NCBI RefSeq assembly: GCF_009870125.1
Contig: NC_046679.1
Span: 31,496,001-31,560,000 of the forward strand
DNA: 64,000 bases
Origin: Drosophila pseudoobscura
Lineage: Eukaryota; Arthropoda; Insecta; Diptera; Drosophilidae
Direction of reading: 5' to 3'
This document shows, piece after piece, positions 36,367 through 46,137 of the stretch. A model generated the notes under the pieces. The model saw only the letters and a program-made list of their open reading frames with translations. It was not told the origin of the DNA and ran no database searches. The position numbers and the translations under genes are program-made. How positions within the stretch are numbered: position 1 is the stretch's first letter; every line of letters begins with the position of its first letter.

Positions 36367-38352
36367 ATGGTAAGAAATGTAGCTTGAAAATTGTTGTCAG
36401 ATACTTATGCGTGTTCTGCCACAGATACTTTCACGTGGAAAAACCGACTCGGCCAGCTCTAGGCACACGAACAGCACCAGCGGCGGAGCAGCCCCTGGAG
36501 GAGCTGGCAAGCAACGCAAGGCCCCAGCACCGACCACCCTAGAGGATTTCATCATCAAAAGGGACTACACGGGGGCCAGGGCATTTCTAGAGGTATTACA
36601 CAGTCTCGGGGGTGGAGATTAAACTATAATCTAAATAAATAAATAATCTATTCCGTTGTCCTGTAGTACACCAACGATGAGGATGATGATGAGGAAAATG
36701 AGGCGGCCGGAGGTGCAGCAGCCAGTGGTTTGAAGCAACGACAAGTGGATCAATGGATTGCCTTTTGCAATTTCCATTTGGGTGACTATCAGCAGGCCCT
36801 CACGCAGTACAAGGCCATCCAAAAGACAAGCGAGAAGGCCAACGTGGAGCTCAATCTGGCCGTGTGCATGTTCTATCTGGGTCTCTACGAGGAGGCCCAT
36901 CAACTGGTGTCGAACACATCCGAGGAGAGTCCTCTCAAGCAGCGTCTGCTCTTCCATTTGGTCCACAAATTGGGCAGCGTTGAGGAGTGGGCGGAACTGC
37001 ACGATGATCTGGAGAATTCCTCGAGTGTGGAGCAGCAGCTGAGTCTCGCGTCGATGCATTACCTTCGGGCGCACTATCAGGAGGCCATCGACGTGTACAA
37101 GCGTGTCCTGGTGGACAACAAGGACTACATGGCCATCAATGTGTATCTGGCGTTGTGTTTCTACAAATTGGACTACTACGATATGTCCCAGGAGGTCCTC
37201 GATGTGTATCTCGGCCAGCATTCGGACAGCACCATTGCCATTAATCTGAAGGCCTGCAATCGATTTCGTTTGTTCAACGGCCGTGTGGCCGAGCAGGAGA
37301 TCAAAAATATCGCCGATAATGGCACCTTTGGTGCGGATCTTTTGCGTCACAATCTGGTGGTGTTTCGGAATGGCGAAGGAGCCCTGAGGGTCCTGCCGGG
37401 ACTGCTTAATATCGTGCCAGAGGCCCGTCTGAATCTGGCCATTTACTATCTGAAACAGGGCGATGTCCAGGAGGCCCACGCCTTGATGAAAGAACTGCAA
37501 CCCACATCGCCACACGAGTACATACTCAAGGGTGTGGTTCATGCCGCTTTGGGGCAACAATTGGGTTCGGTAGGGCATCGAATCTTTGGTCCTTGGCTTT
37601 ATATACATCTATTTTTATTATTGGCAGAAGGAACACATAAAAACCGCGCAGCAGAATCTTCATTTGGTTGGCAGTTCGGCCACAGAATGTGATACGATAC
37701 CCGGGCGCCAGAGCATGGCCTCGGCCTTCTTTCTCTATCAACAGTTCGAGGAGGTCCTGGTGTACATGAACTCCATAAGGAGCTACTTTGTGAACGATGA
37801 CGTTTTCAACTATAATTTCGCACAGGCCAAATGTGCCACAGGCTACTACAAGGAGTCCGAGGAGCTGCTGATGCAAATCACAGACATGGACATCAAGAAT
37901 CAGCACACATACTGCATGATCCTGGCCAAGTGCCACATCCATTGCAACCATCCGGAGCTGGCGTGGAATGTTTTCATCACGCGGGACACCAATGCCGAAG
38001 CCTTTCTGCTCCTGCAGCTGATTGCCAATGAATGCTACAAATGCGAGGAGTTCTGGGTGGCCGCCAAGGCATTCGATATGCTCGAAAAGTGAGTTTACTT
38101 TCGGTTTACCCAATTCCAAAATGTAATCCCTGGTCTATACATCTTTTCCCTAGACTCGATCCCAGTCCGGAGAATTGGGAGGGTAAGCGGGGTGCCTGCG
38201 CGGGTGTCTTGTATGCCATGGCCACAAAAGCCCATCGGGGACGTCCTGGCGGTGGCATATCAGAGGTCATTGGTATACTCAGGGAATCATCCAATTCTCA
38301 GGCAGAGGCCATGATCAAAACTATACGTAAACATATTAGTAATTTTAAATAG
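36367..38352 (+). CDS. Ttc26: Ttc26 / IFT56 (DYF-13), intraflagellar transport TPR protein
   Basis: Five exons, 36367-36369, 36425-36592, 36667-37569, 37628-38088 and 38154-38352, give 577 residues; human TTC26 has about 554. The first exon codes only for the initiator Met before GTAAGA, and all introns have GT...AG ends. The protein starts MILSRGK like its relatives, then has a Ser/Gly/Ala-rich linker, LEDFIIKRDYTGARAFLE, an acidic run (DEDDDEENE) and a solenoid of TPR helices through LDPSPENWEGKRGAC near the end. Conserved blocks such as HYQEAIDVYKRVL, YYDMSQEVL and ECDTIPGRQSMAS identify the family. The protein is an IFT-B subunit that helps move motility-related cargo into cilia and flagella. 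An AATAAA lies at 38443. No break is seen. Confidence 0.95.
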
Positions 38353-38442
38353 GGGAAATCAAGGTTTCTTTTAGTAAATTAAGGAACAATTTTTGAAATT
38401 TATTCATGGAAAATAGAAAAGGAATTTAGAAAAAATCCTAGT

Positions 38443-38448
38443 AATAAA
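38443..38448 (+). promoter_or_regulatory. Poly(A) signal of Ttc26
   Basis: AATAAA 91 nt after the stop codon, the first canonical signal downstream. Confidence 0.55.
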
Positions 38449-38469
38449 TCGAAATGCTCAAAGCCTTTA

Positions 38470-38787
38470 ATGAAACATTTTGAAGACCGAAAAAATATTT
38501 TCTCCCAAAAAAAGTATCAAAAAAAGTTTCCAAAAACTTACAATAATTCTATAATGCCGCCCAAAACCGTTTCCGAAACGGTTATCCTTCCAAAAGAGCA
38601 GCCGATTATCGTTTCCTATAGCGTTAAAGTTCCCAAAACGCAGCATAAAGATGTTTCCAATGCGGTTAGAGTCGAAAGAGAGTTTGAAACTGGAAATAAA
38701 GGCTCTTACGATAAAGTAAAACCTACAGAAAAGGTATTTAATGATTTCCACAGCACTTTTCAGATTAAAAAAATTACCCAAAGATAG
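38470..38787 (+). CDS. Possible orphan small protein, 105 residues
   Basis: An ATG-started frame follows Ttc26 by about 120 nt. Its product is Lys-rich and basic, with Pro-Lys patches (MPPKTV, VPKTQ), no signal peptide and no membrane segment. I recognise no domain. Its residue mix is less repeat-driven than other local frames, and an AATAAA follows in the A-rich stretch at about 38896. Against it: the opposite strand is also open over the same span, GTTTCC-like words repeat inside it, and there is no evidence of conservation. It could equally be a chance frame in A-rich 3' flanking DNA. Confidence 0.2.
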   Translation: MKHFEDRKNIFSQKKYQKKFPKTYNNSIMPPKTVSETVILPKEQPIIVSYSVKVPKTQHKDVSNAVRVEREFETGNKGSYDKVKPTEKVFNDFHSTFQIKKITQR

Positions 38788-39037
38788 TCGCAAAAGCAAA
38801 AAGAGAATGCCCAATCCAACCCAAAGCGGAAAGAAGCAAAACATAAAAAAAAAACATAATTTCCATACACAAAAATACAAAAAAAAAATATAATTAAATA
38901 AATGAATCTTAATAAAAAAAGTAATTTACAAAATTAATTCTAATCAAATATTGCAAAAAACAACAGCCACACTTGCAGGGTATCTGAAAACAAAAAAATA
39001 ATTATTTTACGGACACAATGCAGAGAGGGGGAAAACA

Positions 39038-39070
39038 GCAAGAAACATTCTCGACTCTGTATTTGCTCAG
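39038..39070 (+). repeat. Left copy of a 33-bp direct repeat around DINE-1 copy 2
   Basis: AGCAAGAAACATTCTCGACT followed by CTGTATTTGCTCAG is matched at 40398-40428 with a 2-3 nt difference. The DINE-1 copy sits between the two. Confidence 0.7.
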
Positions 39071-39095
39071 GCTAAAAAAAAAAAACAAAAACAAT

Positions 39096-40186
39096 TATTA
39101 TACCCGATACTCAAAATGAGTATTGGGGTATATTAGATTTGTGGTGAAAGTGGATGTGTGTAACGTCCAGAAGGAATCGTTTCCGACCCCATAAAGTATA
39201 TATATTCTTGACCAGCATCAATAGCCGAGTCGATTGAGCCATGTCTGTCTGTCCGTCTGTCCGTCCGTCCGTCTGTCCGTCTGTCCGTCCCCTTCAGCGC
39301 CTAATGCTCAAAGACTATAAGAGCTAGAGCAACGATGTTTTGGATCCAGACTTCTGTGATATGTCACTGCTTCAAAAATATTTCAAAACTTTGCCCCGCC
39401 CACTTCCGCCCCCACAAAGGACGAAAATCTGTGGCATCCACATTTTTAAAGATACGATAAAACCAAAAACGCAGAATCGTAGAGAATGACCATATCTTCT
39501 AGATTGTAAAATCTCAACTAGATCGTATAATTATTAGAGCCAGAATCAAGACAACAATTTCATTCTTTCTCGCTCTGTCTCTCTCTAACACACAGGTTTC
39601 ATGGTCGGTTTCGCCAATTGAAAAATATGAGTTCAAGGATCTCAGAACCTATAAAAGCCAGAGCAACCAAATTTGGTATCCACACTCCTGAGATATCGGA
39701 CCTTGACCGTTTCGGGTCGCCACACCCCCTTCAAAATCTGAGGCATCCACAAATCTCAGAGACTATTAAGGCTAGAGTAACCAAATTTGGTACACACACT
39801 CCCTTAAGATGTCACTATAAAACGTATATCTCAAAATTTCGCCCCACCCCACTCCGCCCCCTCAAAGAACGAAAATCTGTGGCATCCACAATTTTGAAGA
39901 TACGAGAAAACTAAAAACGCAGAATCATAGATAATGATCATATCTATCTATCTGAATCTGGATCAGATCAGATCATTTTTATAGCCAAAGGGAACAAATC
40001 AATTTGCACTGGCTACGCAGCGTCCGACGTCACGCTCAGACTGATTTTCTGTCTCTCTCGCACGCACTCTTTGTCGTGTCGCTTAATATTAGCGGCGTCT
40101 GCCGGAGGAGAGCCATACTGACTTAGTATCGGGTATAACTGTAGAGTTGCGGTGTCCGCAGCAACTCACAACGTCCCCCCTCGTAT
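39096..40186 (+). mobile_element. DINE-1/Helentron-like element, longer copy
   Basis: It has the same start (ATACCCGATACTC and inverted AGTATTGGGGTAT), core, (GTCY)n tract, end AGTATCGGGTATA and GTTGCGGTGTCCGCAGCAAC tail as the copy at 20.6 kb, but is about 1.09 kb long. The inside repeats a roughly 180-220 bp unit containing GACGAAAATCTGTGGCATCC three times. A CTCGCTCTGTCTCTCTCT tract lies at about 39569-39590. It has no coding capacity. Elements of this make in D. miranda (ISY/ISX) are about this length, but whether this copy belongs to that subfamily is inference. Confidence 0.88.
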
Positions 40187-40253
40187 TTCGTCGCTTTTTG
40201 ACACGTTTGTTGGTCGATCCACGGGCTGCGCAAAGTATACCTTCGCTTACATA

Positions 40254-40292
40254 CACACATATGTATGTACATATGTATGTATGTATGTACCT
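40254..40292 (+). repeat. (ATGT)n microsatellite
   Basis: ATGTATGTACATATGTATGT-type repeats between the DINE-1 copy and the LTR element. A similar TATG run is at 60666-60681. Confidence 0.85.
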
Positions 40293-40310
40293 GTATGAGT
40301 GGATAATGTA

Positions 40311-40379
40311 TGCTTTTGTTTGAGAAATAAACTATTTGTCTCACTCGCACTTGTCACTAGCCGCTCATTTGCAGACACC
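40311..40379 (+). repeat. Diverged direct repeat A, left copy
   Basis: TGCTTTTGTTTGAGAAATAA...CTAGCCGCTCATTTGCAGACACC resembles 48499-48570 (TGCTTTTGCCCGAGAAATAA...CTAGCCGCTCATTTGCAGGCACC). The copies flank the LTR element but are far more diverged than its LTRs, so they predate the insertion. Confidence 0.75.
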
Positions 40380-40397
40380 AATTCCTTATGTCCAAAA

Positions 40398-40428
40398 GCA
40401 AGAAACATACGACTCTGTATTTGCTCAG
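40398..40428 (+). repeat. Right copy of the direct repeat around DINE-1 copy 2
   Basis: AGCAAGAAACATACGACTCT followed by GTATTTGCTCAG, the partner of 39038-39070. Confidence 0.7.
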
Positions 40429-40603
40429 AAAAAAGAAACAAAAAGAGACTTTTTGTTCGTCTCCTCTTTCACACTTTTTTTTTGCAGATCCCTAGGCCGA
40501 TCGGCAAGCAGCCCAACTCTACCCAAAGCTTCCTCTGATGTGTGTAAGCATACGTGCTTTTGCATTGCATACATACTCGTGTGTGTGCATATGTGTGTTT
40601 GCA

Positions 40604-40607
40604 TGCG
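40604..40607. repeat. Target-site duplication TGCG, left
   Basis: TGCG directly before the LTR, matched by TGCG at 48494-48497. Four-base duplications are usual for gypsy-type integrases. Confidence 0.85.
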
Positions 40608-41146
40608 AATTAAACAACTGCGGCAGCGGATTGTGTTTTTTAAAAAGGTTTTTATTTTACTTCGAACTTAACTTCACTGATATAGATTTAAGTAGAGGGT
40701 CACAAAGGAATTCCGGGCCAAGGGATTGCGCGATATTAATATTTAGCTAGACTTTGCGGTGTCGCTGCTCGATCAAGACTGATTTGAACTTTCTGATCTT
40801 TGCATCGTTGATCCCTTTCGGGAATCGTTTTTCTATAAACATTTCAATTGATTTCGCCATCCCGAGTATTGGATTTCGTCATCCAAAGAGAGAACTGTAA
40901 AAGGCCTAAAGTGCAGGATCTGCAGAAAGCCGGGAGTGAGATTGTTTATGAGAAGCCGGGTGTGGGCAAACATTGGTTTTCCATTTAGGCGAGTGTCAAA
41001 GATTGGGATTGCGGCGGGGGCGCTTGAGATTGTACATCTTAGAAATCAATTAGGCGGAGGCCCAAGATTGAAATTGTTTTCGTTTTGGAAAGCCAAAGAT
41101 TGTTTACAACTCGTATAAGAGCTCAATGGAATTGGGTACGTTAACT
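40608..41146 (-). repeat. 3' LTR, 539 bp
   Basis: In element sense it starts AGTTAACGTACCC and ends TTGTTTAATT, as in gypsy-type LTRs. AATAAA on the minus strand (40656-40651) is a likely polyadenylation signal. No difference from the other LTR was noticed. Confidence 0.95.
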
Positions 41147-41156
41147 CCCCCCATTC
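41147..41156 (-). other. Polypurine tract
   Basis: In element sense GAATGGGGGG directly precedes the 3' LTR. Such a tract primes plus-strand DNA synthesis. Confidence 0.85.
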
Positions 41157-42578
41157 TTAAATGTTTCGTCCCGATACATTTTGAAGTTCTGATAGAGCTC
41201 TAATTTCTTCTGACAGTATTTGAATGTTGCTTTCCACTATTTCTTCTGACGGTATTCTTATTGATTTAATAAGTACAAATTTGGTTAATTTATAGCCGAA
41301 GTAAAATAACATTAACAATATCAAAATGATTAAAAATAATGTTGTTAATGGTAAGGCCGTATTACCTAATGTTATAAGGGGATTTAAAATATTAACATTA
41401 TCAAAAGAAAATTGCTTATCATTCGATTGTATATAATCGACTAATTCAAAATCGCTATATCTATGATGCGATATATATTTTAGAATTTTACCCTTATCAT
41501 TTATGTGGGTTATATTATTTATTACAATTGTGTTGTTGAATATAAGGAGATACGATCCTAACAAAGTAGTATTGTCTACGATATTTTTGCCTGAAACTAA
41601 TATGGCACCATCCTGAATGATGTCTATTTCTTTGTTTTTTTCCCTTTTTTTAGTGCAGTTGGCTTTAAAGCCATTAAGTAAATTGGTGAAACAGGTACTC
41701 TCTAAATTTATTTGTGCGTAATTGTTAAAAGTTTCACTTTTAAAATTATTCATTAAATAGTATTTCTCCTTACATTCACAAACTTTTTCACTTATAACTA
41801 ACATTCCATCATTTTGTGAGATGGCTCTTGCATGGTAAAACTTGCAAATATCTTTAATTTGAGGATATTTTATGTAAATTATTATTAAATCTGCATTTCG
41901 AATTATTTTAATCGTTGCAATGTCCAACAGATCAGACAGTTCAACATTATGTTTTTCATGCTTATAAATGTCCTCTATTTCATTTTTATTTAAAATTTTT
42001 GTATTGAAAATGTTTACTTTTAAGAGGGTTATGGTATCAACTAAATTTAGTAGGTCAAAAGTTATTAATTTTAAACGATGCTTTCTCAATATCGTTTCTT
42101 CATTGAAGATGACATTTTTTAATGAATTTGATAGCAATTCAATTTCTTTGAAAAATTTGGAATTTATTACAAATTGTTTATTATTATTTTCAATTAATTC
42201 ATTTACTTTATTTTGTATTTTCAAAAAGTCGTCATGATCAGGGCTGCCTGCTATCCATTTCCAAATGGTACCTAATTCATTTATTCCCCTTTCTTTCCGT
42301 TTTGGAACTAATTCTGAAATCATTAATTTTAATAGACTTAAGTCCATTGATATTTCCCACTCATCGTCTGAATTAATTGATTTGTTGACATATTTGGATT
42401 CTTTATCAATTATCTCTCTATAAAAACTCAAATTAGTAATATGGAAAAGTTCAGCGTATGTTTCATAAGTGTAAACGTCTCTGTCGTCTTTGAGCAATAG
42501 ATAGTCACTATGCGTATAGTCAATTACTTCCGCAGTCGTCAATATAACAAAAGTCAGTATTAGTATATTCGCATACAT
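41157..42578 (-). CDS. env: env, retroviral envelope (F-type) of the errantivirus
   Basis: An intact 473-residue frame. Residues 1-16 form a hydrophobic signal peptide. A furin-type site RKER ends at residue 97 and is followed by the GINELGTIW segment typical of errantiviral and baculoviral F-type fusion proteins. N-glycosylation sequons and several Cys lie in the ectodomain. A hydrophobic transmembrane segment lies near residues 405-430, followed by a charged tail. A TTTTTTCCAG acceptor lies 3 nt before the ATG, so translation from a spliced mRNA is expected, as in gypsy. It starts 16 nt after the end of pol. Such proteins mediate transfer between somatic and germ cells; activity here is untested. 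Confidence 0.88.
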   Translation of the reverse strand: MYANILILTFVILTTAEVIDYTHSDYLLLKDDRDVYTYETYAELFHITNLSFYREIIDKESKYVNKSINSDDEWEISMDLSLLKLMISELVPKRKERGINELGTIWKWIAGSPDHDDFLKIQNKVNELIENNNKQFVINSKFFKEIELLSNSLKNVIFNEETILRKHRLKLITFDLLNLVDTITLLKVNIFNTKILNKNEIEDIYKHEKHNVELSDLLDIATIKIIRNADLIIIYIKYPQIKDICKFYHARAISQNDGMLVISEKVCECKEKYYLMNNFKSETFNNYAQINLESTCFTNLLNGFKANCTKKREKNKEIDIIQDGAILVSGKNIVDNTTLLGSYLLIFNNTIVINNITHINDKGKILKYISHHRYSDFELVDYIQSNDKQFSFDNVNILNPLITLGNTALPLTTLFLIILILLMLFYFGYKLTKFVLIKSIRIPSEEIVESNIQILSEEIRALSELQNVSGRNI

Positions 42579-42581
42579 TTT

Positions 42582-42592
42582 CTGGAAAAAAT
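42582..42592 (-). promoter_or_regulatory. env splice acceptor
   Basis: TATTTTTTCCAG in element sense, with its AG at 42583-42582, three bases before the env ATG. The pyrimidine run and position suggest the 3' splice site of the env mRNA. The donor was not located. Confidence 0.55.
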
Positions 42593-42594
42593 AT

Positions 42595-45500
42595 TTAATA
42601 TTTGATGTTATCTTTATGTATAATTCTGTTTCTATTGTTGATTATAATTTTATTCGGTCGATTTTCCTTAACTACCTGCTTTTTGTATCGGGATTGAAGT
42701 TTATTTCTTTCCCCGAATTTCTTTTCATAGACTACTTCTCCTATTTTATAATCCTTTTCTCTTCTATCTTTGTTATGTATCTTAAGCATTTTGGTCTGAG
42801 CTTCCTTAAGTAATATTGGATTATGTTTGTGTTCTATTTTGTTATACAATATGTCATATGGCATTTGATTGGTCGTTGAATGTATCGTCAGGTTATATTT
42901 CAGTGCCGCCCTTATTATTATTTCTGAATAATCTGTTAGATTTAGTTCATCCTTGATGCACCGCGCTATTTCTGTTAGTGTGGAATGTACCCTTTCTACC
43001 TGACCATTTGAGGTGCTGTGTCTGGGATCAGCATAATAAATAGTTAAGTTACTTCTTTGTATGAATGATCTAAATTGTGCTGAAGTAAAGCTTGGTTCGT
43101 TGTCAGTCATTAATGATGTTGCTAGCGGAAAGTGTTGTAAAATTTCCATTACCTTATTTTCAATGTTTAGTTTACTTTGAATTTCCTTGACCACCAAGTA
43201 TTTGGAATAAGAATCTATACAAGTTATGAATGTTAGGTTTTGGGCATAGTATATGTCTAAGTGTAATTGATCTCCTTCTTTTGCTGGAATGGGAGCTTCC
43301 CCAATTGGAATTTTTACAGGGTGTCTCTGATATTTGTTTTTGTTACAGATCTCACAATTTTTTATATATTCTTTTAATTTTTTGTGCAGGTTTGGCCAAT
43401 AATACAGCTTAGTTATTTGTTTGTAATTTTCGTCTAGTCCTCTATGGGCTCTGCAATGTGTTTCTTCTATAATTATAGCTTTATCTTCTGAATTTACTAC
43501 ATCTTGAAGGAACTTTCTCGTGAAGAGAAATTTATTTATGAAGTTTTCCTTTAGCTTATTTTGGATAAGGTATAAATCTTCTAAAGTGCAGTGTATTCCT
43601 GTGGTTAAGTGAGGCTGAATAAATTCTTTTAAAATGATTAGCAGATTGTCAACCGTATCAAATTCAATAATATGTCGGGTATTTTCATAAACTCTTACTA
43701 ACTCATGAACTGTGAATCTCCCTTGCGCTAATAGTAGCTGCTGTTTAAATTGGTTTAGAGGCTTGCTAGTCTCTTGAATGACGTTTTCGAAACTACTCTC
43801 TGCTGAATGCTGAGTATTTATGTCTGATTCTGATTCTGTTTGGTCGACATCACTATCTGTCATATGATTTATTTTAATCCGAGATAACGCGTCCGCTACT
43901 ACGTTAGTTGAGCCTGGCTTATAAATGATTTTTGGTGTGAAACTTTCTATGAAGTAATACCAACGTTTCATTTCAACATTTGGATTTTTTTGCGACATTG
44001 CAAAGGACAAAGGTTGGTGATCTGTATGTATTTCAATTCCACTCACTCCGTATAAATAATTTCGCAAATTTTTTAATGCCCATACAATAGCTAATAATTC
44101 TTTTTTATTAGTAGCATATAATTGCTCGGTTTTACTTAAAGTTTTAGAAATAAATGTTATGGGATTCCCATCTTGCGACAAAACTGCACCTATTGCTATG
44201 TCCGATGCATCTGTGGTTAATGTGAATTTTTTATTGTAATCTGGTTGTACTAATTCAATATGTGCTATTAAACTGTCCTTTAAATTATTAAATGCTCCAA
44301 TTGCTGGTTCATCCAGCTGTATTAATGTTTTCTTGGATGCCCTTCGTGAAACTTTCCCATTTACTCCGCTCAGATATTTTGTTAAAGGTTTGGCAATTGT
44401 GGCATAATTTCGGACAAATTTTCTGTAATACCCTGTTAGTCCTAAGAAGCTACGTAGCTCTCTGATATTTTTAGGAATTGGATAGTTTTGTATTGTGGAG
44501 ATTTTGTCTGGATCTGTTTTAATGATATTTTGGGAAACAATGTATCCCAGAAATTTGGTTTCCAATTGAAAGAATTTAGACTTTTCTAGTGAAATTTTCA
44601 TGTTAGCGTTTTGCAATATCTGAATTATATGAATTAGATCTTTATAATGTTGTTCTATAGTTTTTGAAAATATTATTATATCGTCCATATAAACGTGACA
44701 AGTTTTCCCAACTTGTTCTCTAAGTATATCGTCCATTGCCCTTTGGAAAATTCTGGGAGCGTTCGTCAATCCCATAGGCATTCTTAGAAATTCATATTTG
44801 CCGTTATTTATGGAAAAAGATGTTTTTTCAATATCTGATTCCCTCATTAAAATCTGATAGAAACCTGACTCTAAATCAATGGCCGAGAAATATTTCGCTT
44901 TACCTAAATTGGCAAGGATTACTGAAGGATCTTGCATAGGGTATCTATCCGGTATGGTGTTTTCATTAAGTTTCTTAAAGTCTATTACTAATCTATGCTT
45001 AGGAGTTCCGTCCTCATTTACTCCCTTCTTTGGTACTACTATTACCGGTGAATTATATGGGCTTTTACTAGGTCTGATTATACCTTCATCTAACATTTTA
45101 CTTATTTCGTTATTAACGAAATCGTTAACCGAATAAGCGTATGGATACTGCTTGCCATATACCGGTCTATCGTGTTCAGTGTTAATCTCTCCTTTTATAT
45201 CCGTTCTGAACGGTAACTGTAAATTTATATTGGCATGGTCTTCTTCGATGATAGATACCATTTTCTCTCTGAGATTTTCTAAATTGTCCTCTTTGTAGGT
45301 TATTGTGTTATACAATTTCATTTTTTTCAATTCAGAATTTGCATAATTTTGAATGTCGGATATTTCTACGACGGCGCGTTCAGGATTTTTGCATCCCAAA
45401 CTTTTAAATTGTTCATTGTCGGATAATTCAACGACGGCGTGTTCAGGATTCTTTAATCCCAAACTATTCGAACTTTTAATGTCGGATAATTCAACGACGG

Positions 45501-46137
45501 CGTGCTCAGGATATTTTAATCCCAAACTATTAAAACTTTGGATGTCGGATAATTCAACGACGGCGGGTTCAGGATATTTGAATCCCAAACTATTGACGGA
45601 TAATTCTTCGTCGGCGTGCTCAGGATTTTTTGATCCCAAGCTATATAAACTTCCTTCTACGTTTACTGATTCACTTTTCATTTCTTTTTCTTCTTCAAAA
45701 TATTTTTTTATTATATATTCCTTCAACGGAAGGATGGTTTTTCCTTCTATAAAGGTTAATTTGTTTAAAGAAAGGACCTCGTCATATATTAGTTTCTCCT
45801 CATTGTCTTTATAACTTAAAGTCCCCTTTCCTGTATCAATAACCGCTCCGATTTTCTTTAATAGGTTAAATCCTATTAGTAAATCTGCCTCCATTCCATC
45901 TATTTCATAAAACACTTGCTTTGTGTTGAAAATTGTTATATTATGGAAATATTTAATTATTGAAAACCCATTCACTGTAGCGACTTTCTTATAAATTGGT
46001 AATTCTTTTTTATTGTCGTAAATTCCTTTTTTTATATAACAGGAAGTTGCTCCCGTATCTATCAAAACTTTTAGTTCTCTGTTTATTTTTTTGTCTACTC
46101 TTTTTAGGTAGGGCAGACCTACTTCGGGGGCTGATCT
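42595..46137 (-). CDS. pol: pol polyprotein of the errantivirus (PR-RT-RNaseH-IN)
   Basis: The frame is reached by a -1 shift at 46137-46143 and gives about 1,180 residues. In order: aspartic protease with DTGAT (46059-46045); a five-copy 21-residue repeat (45650-45354); reverse transcriptase with the YMDD box at about 44691-44680; RNase H with TDAS at about 44210; an HHCC zinc domain at about 43460-43350; and an integrase core with D (LDIYY), D (MTDNEP) and E (GQVERVH) from 43250 to 42980. No stop or frameshift breaks it. The protein cuts the polyprotein, copies the RNA and inserts the DNA. The frame ends 11 nt before the env splice acceptor AG. Confidence 0.93.
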   Translation of the reverse strand, partial: RSAPEVGLPYLKRVDKKINRELKVLIDTGATSCYIKKGIYDNKKELPIYKKVATVNGFSIIKYFHNITIFNTKQVFYEIDGMEADLLIGFNLLKKIGAVIDTGKGTLSYKDNEEKLIYDEVLSLNKLTFIEGKTILPLKEYIIKKYFEEEKEMKSESVNVEGSLYSLGSKNPEHADEELSVNSLGFKYPEPAVVELSDIQSFNSLGLKYPEHAVVELSDIKSSNSLGLKNPEHAVVELSDNEQFKSLGCKNPERAVVEISDIQNYANSELKKMKLYNTITYKEDNLENLREKMVSIIEEDHANINLQLPFRTDIKGEINTEHDRPVYGKQYPYAYSVNDFVNNEISKMLDEGIIRPSKSPYNSPVIVVPKKGVNEDGTPKHRLVIDFKKLNENTIPDRYPMQDPSVILANLGKAKYFSAIDLESGFYQILMRESDIEKTSFSINNGKYEFLRMPMGLTNAPRIFQRAMDDILREQVGKTCHVYMDDIIIFSKTIEQHYKDLIHIIQILQNANMKISLEKSKFFQLETKFLGYIVSQNIIKTDPDKISTIQNYPIPKNIRELRSFLGLTGYYRKFVRNYATIAKPLTKYLSGVNGKVSRRASKKTLIQLDEPAIGAFNNLKDSLIAHIELVQPDYNKKFTLTTDASDIAIGAVLSQDGNPITFISKTLSKTEQLYATNKKELLAIVWALKNLRNYLYGVSGIEIHTDHQPLSFAMSQKNPNVEMKRWYYFIESFTPKIIYKPGSTNVVADALSRIKINHMTDSDVDQTESESDINTQHSAESSFENVIQETSKPLNQFKQQLLLAQGRFTVHELVRVYENTRHIIEFDTVDNLLIILKEFIQPHLTTGIHCTLEDLYLIQNKLKENFINKFLFTRKFLQDVVNSEDKAIIIEETHCRAHRGLDENYKQITKLYYWPNLHKKLKEYIKNCEICNKNKYQRHPVKIPIGEAPIPAKEGDQLHLDIYYAQNLTFITCIDSYSKYLVVKEIQSKLNIENKVMEILQHFPLATSLMTDNEPSFTSAQFRSFIQRSNLTIYYADPRHSTSNGQVERVHSTLTEIARCIKDELNLTDYSEIIIRAALKYNLTIHSTTNQMPYDILYNKIEHKHNPILLKEAQTKMLKIHNKDRREKDYKIGEVVYEKKFGERNKLQSRYKKQVVKENRPNKIIINNRNRIIHKDNIKY
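45354..45650 (-). repeat. 63-bp coding tandem repeat in pol, 5 copies
   Basis: Five units with the core SLGxKxPEHAVVELSD, 21 residues apart (the first is shorter), sit between protease and reverse transcriptase. The DNA period is 63 bp, with GTCGGATAATTCAACGACGG on the plus strand at 45417, 45480 and 45543. The units are diverged from one another but keep the frame. Confidence 0.9.

Noticed and set aside
36631..37608. 325-codon minus-strand frame
   Set aside because: Antisense shadow of Ttc26 exon 3 and the following intron, caused by the GC-rich codon use of the real gene.
40936..41118. 60-codon frame in both LTRs
   Set aside because: Runs opposite to the element's transcription, starts inside the LTR, and has no known counterpart.
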